Shown: one piece after another, positions 58,433 to 64,000 of the stretch | Position numbering within the stretch: position 1 is the first letter of the stretch | Layout of the letters: the number at the start of each line of letters is the position of its first letter | NCBI RefSeq assembly: GCF_009729855.1 | Contig: NZ_WODA01000006.1 | Location: 186,001 to 250,000, forward strand | Length of the DNA: 64,000 bases | Source of the DNA: Agromyces luteolus | GTDB taxonomy: Bacteria > Actinomycetota > Actinomycetes > Actinomycetales > Microbacteriaceae | Direction: 5' to 3' | Translations under genes and position numbers: made by a program | Notes under the pieces: model-generated | What the model was told of the DNA's origin: nothing | The model's database searches: none | Seen by the model: the letters and a program-made list of their open reading frames with translations, nothing else

Positions 58433-59500
58433 TCAGGTGCGCTCCAGCGCGGTCTCGATGAGCGCCGTGAGCCGCGCGACGTGCTCGTCCCTCCGGAACC
58501 GTCGCCCCCATGCCCGCACGGCCGCGGGGTCCATGCCGCGCGCGGCACGGATCGCATCGGCCAGGTCCGAGACGGTGACGGATGCCGCGTGCGCGCCGCT
58601 CACGCCGGGCTGCACGGTCTCGAGGTAACCGCCCGCGGCGATCGTCGCCGCCGGCGTGCCCTCGAGGGCGGCCTCGAGCACGGTGAGCCCGAAGTCCTCG
58701 CGACCGGCGCCGAGCACGACCGCCGCATGGCGGTAGACCCAGCACAGTTCGGCATCGGTGACGCGGCCGAGCCCGTGGACGCCCGCCTCGGGCGCGTCGA
58801 TCGCCTCCGACCCCGCGCCGACGGCGACGATCGCGAGTCCCGCCTCGCGGGCCGCGTCGACGGCGAGGCGCACGTTCTTGTAGCCGCGGTCGCGCGCGAC
58901 CACCACGGCGAACCCGTCCGGCAGGTCGCGCGGCGGGGCCGCGGCATCCGTCGCCACCGGCTCGACCGGCGGGTGCACGACCGTCGAGTCGAGGCCGTAG
59001 GCGGCGCGGATGCGCTCTCGCGTCACCTCGGAGTTCGCGACGATCGCACTCGCCCGGGCCATGGCCTCGGCGTCGCCCCGACGCAGCACCGGCGTGCTGA
59101 CCGCCAGGCCCGCCCGACGGAACCGGCTCAGGCGCAGGCGGTAGTCGTCGGCCGCGTACAGCCACCGCGCCGGGCTGTGCACGTAGACGACGTGCGGCAT
59201 CCCGTAGCGGAAGCGGTGCGCCCACCCGCTCGACGACGCGAGGGCGACGTCGCCGCCCGACACGCTCGTCCGGGCCGCGATGGCCGGCAGCGCCGGAAGC
59301 ATCCGCTCGACCTGGCCCGACATCGCCGGCGGGATGCTCGCCTGCACGTCGAGGTCGCGGAACGCCTCGAACGTCGTCTCGGGGCGGTAGGCGAGCGTGA
59401 CGACGCGCGAGGCCCCGAAGCCCGCCGCCCACTCGGCGACGACGCGTTCGGCGCCGCCCACCTGGACGAGGTAGTCGTGCGCGAGGACGAGGTCGGTCAC
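58433..59500 (-). CDS. Family 4 glycosyltransferase
   Basis: 355 residues from GTG 59500, overlapping the upstream PP-loop gene (GTGA). DLVLAHDYLVQVGGAERVVAEWA, VVYVHSPARWLYAADDYRL, VANSEVTRERIRAAYGL, VVHPPVEPV, VVVARDRGYKNVRLAVDAAREAG and the E-x7-E motif GREDFGLTVLEAALEGTP identify it. It is similar to WbaZ-type mannosyl- or rhamnosyl-transferases. The overlap points to co-translation with the PP-loop protein, so the two may act on the same sugar. Confidence 0.86.
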   Translation of the reverse strand: MTDLVLAHDYLVQVGGAERVVAEWAAGFGASRVVTLAYRPETTFEAFRDLDVQASIPPAMSGQVERMLPALPAIAARTSVSGGDVALASSSGWAHRFRYGMPHVVYVHSPARWLYAADDYRLRLSRFRRAGLAVSTPVLRRGDAEAMARASAIVANSEVTRERIRAAYGLDSTVVHPPVEPVATDAAAPPRDLPDGFAVVVARDRGYKNVRLAVDAAREAGLAIVAVGAGSEAIDAPEAGVHGLGRVTDAELCWVYRHAAVVLGAGREDFGLTVLEAALEGTPAATIAAGGYLETVQPGVSGAHAASVTVSDLADAIRAARGMDPAAVRAWGRRFRRDEHVARLTALIETALERT

Positions 59501-60714
59501 GCCGTCCCCCCGTGCGGACGCACGATCCGCACCGCACCCCGCGCCGCCGACCGGGCCGCGCTGCGCGCTGCGGCGACGGTCGCGCGGCCGCGGGCCGCGG
59601 CCCGCCACGCCCGCGGGATGCCGACGCGCTCGTCGTAGAGCTCGACGACGCCGCGGGTGCTGGGCTGCGATCTCGGCTGGAGGCTCCGGTCGAGCGCTTC
59701 GCGCGTGTACGCCTCGCGCCACCGCGGGTCGCCGGGGACGTCGAACACGCCCCGGTAGTGGTCGAGGGCTCCGAGCAGGTCGAGCGTGAGCATGGTCCGC
59801 CGGCACTTCCAGCACCTCGAGCAGTTCGTGCCGTCGACCGACTCGGTGCACACGTCGAGCCGGTCGTAGGAGTGCGGGACCCGCGCGACGAGCGCGGTCT
59901 TCTGCGCCCGATCGAGGTCGGCCCCGGACGACCGGAGGATGAGCGATCCGGACGAGAGCGCCGGCAGCAGCATCGGATCGGCGTACGAGAGGTCGTAGAT
60001 CGGGGTGGCCGTGACGTCGCGGTACGGCACGGACGACGCGTACAGGAACCGGCGAAGACCGCCCGCGAGCAGGTGCGCCACGGCGGCGTTGCGCATGGTG
60101 TGCGTCTGCTGGAAGCCGAGCCCGGGCGCGGTGTAGAGGTCGTCGACGTTCGAGTCCACGTCGATGAGCGGCAGGCCCATCGTCGTGGCGCCCTCCCGGA
60201 GCCGTTCGAGGCGGCGCCGGTACAACTCCCGCCCGCGTTCGGCGCGGCCGTGCGAGCCGACGTTGTTGAAGAGGAGGTGCGTGACGCGCAGCGCCTCCGG
60301 CGCGTCGGCGGCGAAGTGGTGACGAGCCAGCGTGGCGTACGAGTCCACCCCGGCGGAGTACGCCGTGGCCACGGCGTGACCGGGCGCCAACGGAGGAGCC
60401 TCGTCGCGGGCGTCGATGGCGATGCCCGAGAGCTCCGGACGGACGCCGCGGAGGATCACGGGGACGTCCTGCCGCAGGTTCCACACGAGTTCGCCGGTCA
60501 CCGGCCCCTCGACGACGAGGTCGCGCCGCAGCCGCATCGCGGGCATGAGCAGCGCCACCACCGCGGCATCCGCCCTGGCGTTGACGAGACCGGCCGCCGA
60601 CTCGGGCATCGAGAACCGGAGGCGTTCGACGCCGTCCAGGCCGGCGAGTTCGACCTCGTAGGTGACGCGGCCGCCGCCGGTCCCGACGACCGGCGTGCCG
60701 ATGACGATCGTCAT
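59497..60714 (-). CDS. PP-loop-type protein with QueC-like four-cysteine site (paralogue 2)
   Basis: 405 residues from ATG 60714. Same layout as the protein at 54.4 kb: beta-rich start (GGGRVTYEVELAG, LVVEGPVTGEL), ATAYSAGVDSYATLARHHF (PP-loop variant) near residue 118, LRVTHLLFNNVGS, VDSNVDDLY, and near residue 286 the cysteines C-x8-C-x2-C-x2-C in DVCTESVDGTNCSRCWKC followed by RRT. This spacing equals that of QueC. The C-terminal 40 residues are Ala/Arg-rich. It lies six bases after the dCTP deaminase gene's far end side and overlaps a GT4 gene. Function unknown; likely an ATP-using modification of a glycan precursor. Confidence 0.7.
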   Translation of the reverse strand: MTIVIGTPVVGTGGGRVTYEVELAGLDGVERLRFSMPESAAGLVNARADAAVVALLMPAMRLRRDLVVEGPVTGELVWNLRQDVPVILRGVRPELSGIAIDARDEAPPLAPGHAVATAYSAGVDSYATLARHHFAADAPEALRVTHLLFNNVGSHGRAERGRELYRRRLERLREGATTMGLPLIDVDSNVDDLYTAPGLGFQQTHTMRNAAVAHLLAGGLRRFLYASSVPYRDVTATPIYDLSYADPMLLPALSSGSLILRSSGADLDRAQKTALVARVPHSYDRLDVCTESVDGTNCSRCWKCRRTMLTLDLLGALDHYRGVFDVPGDPRWREAYTREALDRSLQPRSQPSTRGVVELYDERVGIPRAWRAAARGRATVAAARSAARSAARGAVRIVRPHGGTA

Positions 60715-60720
60715 GCGCGC

Positions 60721-61326
60721 CTAGCCCCCGGCTGAGCCGGCGTCGGTCACGCCGACATCCGCCCTGCTGAAGTTCTGGAACGACCGCGACGCGGTTGGGC
60801 CGCGCTGGCCCTGGTACCTGCTCGCGTAGGCCGGCGATCCGTAGGGGCGCTCGCTCGGCGACGAGAGGCGGAAGAAGCAGAGCTGGCCGATCTTCATGCC
60901 CGGCCAGAGCTTGATCGGCAGGGTCGCGACGTTGCTCAACTCGAGCGTGACGTGCCCGGTGAACCCCGGGTCGATGAAGCCGGCCGTCGAGTGGGTGAGG
61001 AGGCCCAGCCGACCCAGCGAGCTCTTGCCCTCGAGGCGCGCCGCGACGTCGTCGGGCAGCGTGACGGCCTCGAACGTCGACGCGAGCACGAACTCGCCCG
61101 GGTGGAGGACGAAGGCCTCGTCGGGGCGCACGTCGATCAGGTGGGTCAGCTCGGGCTGGTCTTCGGCCGGGTCGATGAAGGGGTACTTGTGGTTGTCGAA
61201 CAGCCGGAAGTACCGGTCGAGGCGCACGTCGATCGACGACGGCTGGATCATCGCGGGGTCGTACGGGTCGAGCCGGATGCGCTCGCGGTCGAGTTCGGCC
61301 CTGATGTCGCGATCCGAGAGCAGCAT
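60721..61326 (-). CDS. dcd: dCTP deaminase (dUMP-forming type)
   Basis: 201 residues from ATG 61326. It deaminates dCTP and, in actinobacterial bifunctional forms, also cleaves the product to dUMP. The N-terminus [12 protein letters not shown], the active-site region [35 protein letters not shown], with its catalytic Glu and Ser-Ser-Arg, and the C-terminal YQGQRGPT lid are all present. The last 20 residues ([15 protein letters not shown]) are variable. It is a housekeeping gene inside a polysaccharide locus, between a PP-loop gene and a pyruvyl transferase gene on the same strand. Confidence 0.93.
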   Translation of the reverse strand: MLLSDRDIRAELDRERIRLDPYDPAMIQPSSIDVRLDRYFRLFDNHKYPFIDPAEDQPELTHLIDVRPDEAFVLHPGEFVLASTFEAVTLPDDVAARLEGKSSLGRLGLLTHSTAGFIDPGFTGHVTLELSNVATLPIKLWPGMKIGQLCFFRLSSPSERPYGSPAYASRYQGQRGPTASRSFQNFSRADVGVTDAGSAGG

Positions 61327-61346
61327 GCCCACAGCGTACCGACGCG

Positions 61347-62498
61347 TCAGAGATTCGCGACGAGGTAGGCCGTCGCCCGCTCGCGCTCGGCGTCGAGCAC
61401 GCGGTTCACGGCCGCCCAGTCCGGCGCGAAGACCCGTTCGTCGAGGTCGTCGGCGGATGCCCCGGCACGGTGGTGCTCGAGGCCGAAGACGCCGAGCAGC
61501 GAGTCGAACCGCGCCGCCCCGCGCCGCTCGTTCGCGTGCACGAGGAACGGCCGGTTGAACAGGATCGAGAAGACGCAGCCGTGGTAGGAGTCGGTCACGA
61601 CGAAGTCGGCGGACGCGATGCTCGCCAGCCAGTGCTCGACCGAGGGCCGGTCGAACCGGGCGCGGTCGGCGGCGTACTCGGCGTAGGACGTCGGGGGCTG
61701 CGTCGGGAGGAGTTCCATCGTCGGTGCCCCGACCCGCTCGGCGATCGCACGCTCGGCGCGGAGCATGTCGTCGGTCGCGTCGAGGCGGTAGATGAGCGTC
61801 CGGCCCGCCGCCGGGGCGGGCGCCGTGCCGGAGCGCGCGACGAGCGCGCGGTAGTGGTCGGGCGTGAGGAGCATGGTCGGGTCGAGGTGTCGCTCGGCGC
61901 GCACGCCGAACTCCTCGGAGCAGATGCGGATGCCCGACTCCTCGCGCACCGAGACCGCGTCGAACCTGCGGATCAGCTCGGCCGATCGCGCACGCTCGCC
62001 CTCGCTGTACTCGTCGATGTCGTCCCGGCCGAAGGAGGCCGCGTACGAAATGCGGCGCGGCCGCTCGCCGTGGAACTCCTCGATCACCTCGAGGTACTGC
62101 TCGGGGATCTCGGCGTACGCCGCCCGCCAGACCTGGTCGCTGCCGACGACGAAGGCGTCGAACCGGTGCGCGAGGCGGGCGCGGCCGCGCGGCGTGTCCG
62201 CCCGCTCGACCGCCGACGAGGTCGCGAGGTGTTTCCGGACGAAGCGCTGCTGCGCGGCGAGCACCTCGCGCGGTGCGCGCCAGCGCCAGTCGAGACGCGC
62301 GGGAAGCAGCATCCGCACCGCCCGTCGCGCCGCCCAGATGCGGTGCACCACCCGCCGCCGGAGCGGAATGGGGTCGCCGGTGTCGACGAACGCACGATGG
62401 CCGAGGTCTCGGATGGCTCGCTGCAGCGCGTACGCCTGGACGATGCCCCCGTAGTTCGTGTGGAGGGGCAGCGTCTTGATCAGTACCCTGCGAGACAC
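61347..62498 (-). CDS. Polysaccharide pyruvyl transferase family protein
   Basis: 383 residues from GTG 62498. [95 protein letters not shown] and [22 protein letters not shown] give the full family pattern. Divergent from the F420-hydrogenase-beta-like gene with only 42 bases between; these two families are often neighbours in glycan loci. Confidence 0.88.
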   Translation of the reverse strand: MSRRVLIKTLPLHTNYGGIVQAYALQRAIRDLGHRAFVDTGDPIPLRRRVVHRIWAARRAVRMLLPARLDWRWRAPREVLAAQQRFVRKHLATSSAVERADTPRGRARLAHRFDAFVVGSDQVWRAAYAEIPEQYLEVIEEFHGERPRRISYAASFGRDDIDEYSEGERARSAELIRRFDAVSVREESGIRICSEEFGVRAERHLDPTMLLTPDHYRALVARSGTAPAPAAGRTLIYRLDATDDMLRAERAIAERVGAPTMELLPTQPPTSYAEYAADRARFDRPSVEHWLASIASADFVVTDSYHGCVFSILFNRPFLVHANERRGAARFDSLLGVFGLEHHRAGASADDLDERVFAPDWAAVNRVLDAERERATAYLVANL

Positions 62499-62540
62499 GG
62501 GACGACGCTAGCAGCGCGGCCCGGTCGGACAGGGGGGCGC

Positions 62541-63935
62541 ATGACGCACGGCATCGAGCAGGTCGTCGAACGAGGGATGTGCATCGGGTGCGGCGCCTGC
62601 TCGGTCCGAACGTCGGGGGCGATCCCGGTGACGATCGGGCGCCGCGGCGTCTACGAGGCGCGGCTCGACGGCGCTCTCTCGACGGACGCGCTCCGCGCCG
62701 CGAGCCGCGTCTGCCCGTTCTCCGACGACGCACGGAACGAGGACGTGCTCGCACGCGAGCGATTCGCCGACCTCCCGAGGGACGACCGGATCGGTGCGCA
62801 CCTGGAGGTCGTCGCCGGGCGGCGCACCTCGGAGCACGAGATCGTCGGCAGCAGCTCGGGCGGCCTGACGTCGCTGCTCCTCGAGGAGCTGCTGCGCGCC
62901 GGGCTCGTCGACGGCGTGCTGCACGTCGGCCGCTCGGCGGGCGACCCGCGGTTCTCGTACACCGTCTCGACCTCGCCCGAGAAGATCGAGCGGGACCGGA
63001 AGTCGATGTACTCGGCGACGACGCTCGCCGACGTGGTCGCCGGCATCCGCGGCGACGGCCGGACCTACGCCGTGGTGGGCGTGCCGTGCTTCATCAAGGC
63101 GCTGCGGCTCCTCGCGGCCGAGCTGCCCGACCTCGACGCGCAGTTCGGCGTCTACGTCGGCCTCGTCTGCGGGCACCTCAAGTCGACCTTCTTCGCCGAG
63201 TCGCTCGCCTGGCAGGCGGGCGTGCCGCCCACCGAGCTCGAGGGCATCGACTTTCGGGTCAAGAACGCGTCCCGCTACGCCTGGGACTACGACTACGACG
63301 CCGTCAGCGTCGACGGCGCGCACCACGTGCGCCGCTCGGCCGACACGATCGACGGCGGGTGGGGGTTCGGCGCCTTCCAGCCCGAGGCCTGCAACTTCTG
63401 CGACGACGTCTTCGCAGAGGGGGCGGATGTCGCCTTCGCCGACGCCTGGCTCCATAAGTACGCCGCCGACTGGCGGGGCACCAACGCGGTCGTGATCCGC
63501 GACGAGCGCGTTCGCCGCCTGCTGCAGGCGGCCGCCGAGCGCGGCGGCGTGGAGCTCGAGCCGCTGTCGGTGGAGGACGCGGCGCGATCGCAGGCCGGCG
63601 GCTTCCGGCACCGGCGCGCGGGTCTCTCGCTGCGCCTTGCCGACGACCTCGCCGCGGGACTCAGCGTGCCGACCAAGCGCGTCCCGCCCGACCGCACCGT
63701 GGTGTCGCGGCGTCGCGCCGCCGTGCTGCGGCAGCGGCGGCGGATCTCCCGGCTCTCGCTCGTGGCCTTCGCGGATGCCCGCGAGGCGGGCGACTTCGAG
63801 CGGTACGCGGGGCCGATGCGGCGCGCCATCCGTCGGTATCGGTTCCTGGACGCCTGGTCGCAGGGCGCGAAGGCGCTGACGCGCCACGTCGCACGGCCGG
63901 TCGTGCATCGGGCGCGGCGGATGCTGCGCCGATAG
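62541..63935 (+). CDS. Coenzyme F420 hydrogenase/dehydrogenase beta-subunit-like protein
   Basis: 464 residues from ATG 62541, behind AGGGGGGC. An N-terminal ferredoxin-type site is reduced to MCIGCGAC and CPF (residues about 13-60). The FrhB core follows: [62 protein letters not shown], and [21 protein letters not shown] basic C-terminal tail ends the protein. Homologues next to pyruvyl transferases are thought to be flavin/iron-sulfur reductases acting on sugars or pyruvyl groups; the exact reaction here is unknown. Last complete gene of the window; the remaining 65 bases hold nothing recognisable. Confidence 0.85.
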   Translation: MTHGIEQVVERGMCIGCGACSVRTSGAIPVTIGRRGVYEARLDGALSTDALRAASRVCPFSDDARNEDVLARERFADLPRDDRIGAHLEVVAGRRTSEHEIVGSSSGGLTSLLLEELLRAGLVDGVLHVGRSAGDPRFSYTVSTSPEKIERDRKSMYSATTLADVVAGIRGDGRTYAVVGVPCFIKALRLLAAELPDLDAQFGVYVGLVCGHLKSTFFAESLAWQAGVPPTELEGIDFRVKNASRYAWDYDYDAVSVDGAHHVRRSADTIDGGWGFGAFQPEACNFCDDVFAEGADVAFADAWLHKYAADWRGTNAVVIRDERVRRLLQAAAERGGVELEPLSVEDAARSQAGGFRHRRAGLSLRLADDLAAGLSVPTKRVPPDRTVVSRRRAAVLRQRRRISRLSLVAFADAREAGDFERYAGPMRRAIRRYRFLDAWSQGAKALTRHVARPVVHRARRMLRR

Positions 63936-64000
63936 GCGCCCGCTCGGCCCCGCTTCGGCCACCGCATCGGCCGCCTCGCGCGGGTGCGGTGACGGCAGTC

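Noticed and set aside
1-64000. tRNA, rRNA, prophage, insertion sequence or plasmid functions
   Set aside because: No transposase, integrase, replication or partition gene and no tRNA-like cloverleaf was recognised on either strand by reading. A dedicated tRNA scan was not possible.

Overview
This is a 64 kb chromosomal stretch of a very GC-rich actinobacterium. I infer the family Microbacteriaceae (Agromyces/Microbacterium-like) from the base composition, the frequent GTG/TTG starts, the mycobacterial-style sulfur genes (FprA, ferredoxin sulfite reductase, APS reductase) and many copies of a palindrome starting GGTGGTCGAGTAG. No rRNA, tRNA, CRISPR, prophage or insertion sequence was seen.

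Layout. 1-4.1 kb: end of an MFS transporter and a large secreted ExeM/NucH-type nuclease, converging on a hairpin. 4.1-6.5 kb: two divergent MarR-like regulators sharing an array of CATGTC/GACATG sites, then a UbiG-type methyltransferase broken by one extra base in a homopolymer. 6.5-13.2 kb: a nucleoside deaminase and a polyamine-type ABC transporter (ATPase, lipoprotein, two permeases), divergent from a GntR regulator and a soluble Cache-domain protein. 13.3-15.9 kb: a membrane protein and a membrane-anchored solute-binding/VWA fusion. 16.1-27.8 kb: sulfur assimilation: sirohydrochlorin chelatase, a repeat-rich gap, then a tightly coupled operon (sulfite reductase, APS reductase, CysD, CysN, SsuA/B/C-like transporter, SUMT) followed by FprA. 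27.9-29.6 kb: a TetR regulator and an alpha/beta hydrolase with two palindromic operators between them.

29.9-63.9 kb is a cell-surface or exopolysaccharide locus of about 30 genes. It holds many GT4, GT2 and GT14 glycosyltransferases, an O-antigen-polymerase-like protein, a Wzz/BY-kinase fusion and a low-molecular-weight tyrosine phosphatase, a flippase-type ABC exporter, three polysaccharide pyruvyl transferases, and an F420-hydrogenase-beta-like protein. It also holds an HPr-kinase-like/PqqD/nucleotidyltransferase trio beside a small Tat-type secreted protein, and two paralogues of an unusual PP-loop protein with a QueC-like four-cysteine site.

The most remarkable observation is in the sulfur operon. 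Five of its eight coupled genes (cysH, cysD, cysN, ssuC-like, cobA) carry copies or tandem fragments of the same palindromic DNA element in frame, directly after the first few codons. In cobA, cysN and cysH no usable start codon lies between the element and the conserved domain, so element-encoded peptide has to be translated. This resembles the protein-coding palindromic elements known from Rickettsia. The second most interesting feature is the QueC-like pair and the kinase/PqqD/nucleotidyltransferase cassette in the polysaccharide locus, for which no product is obvious.
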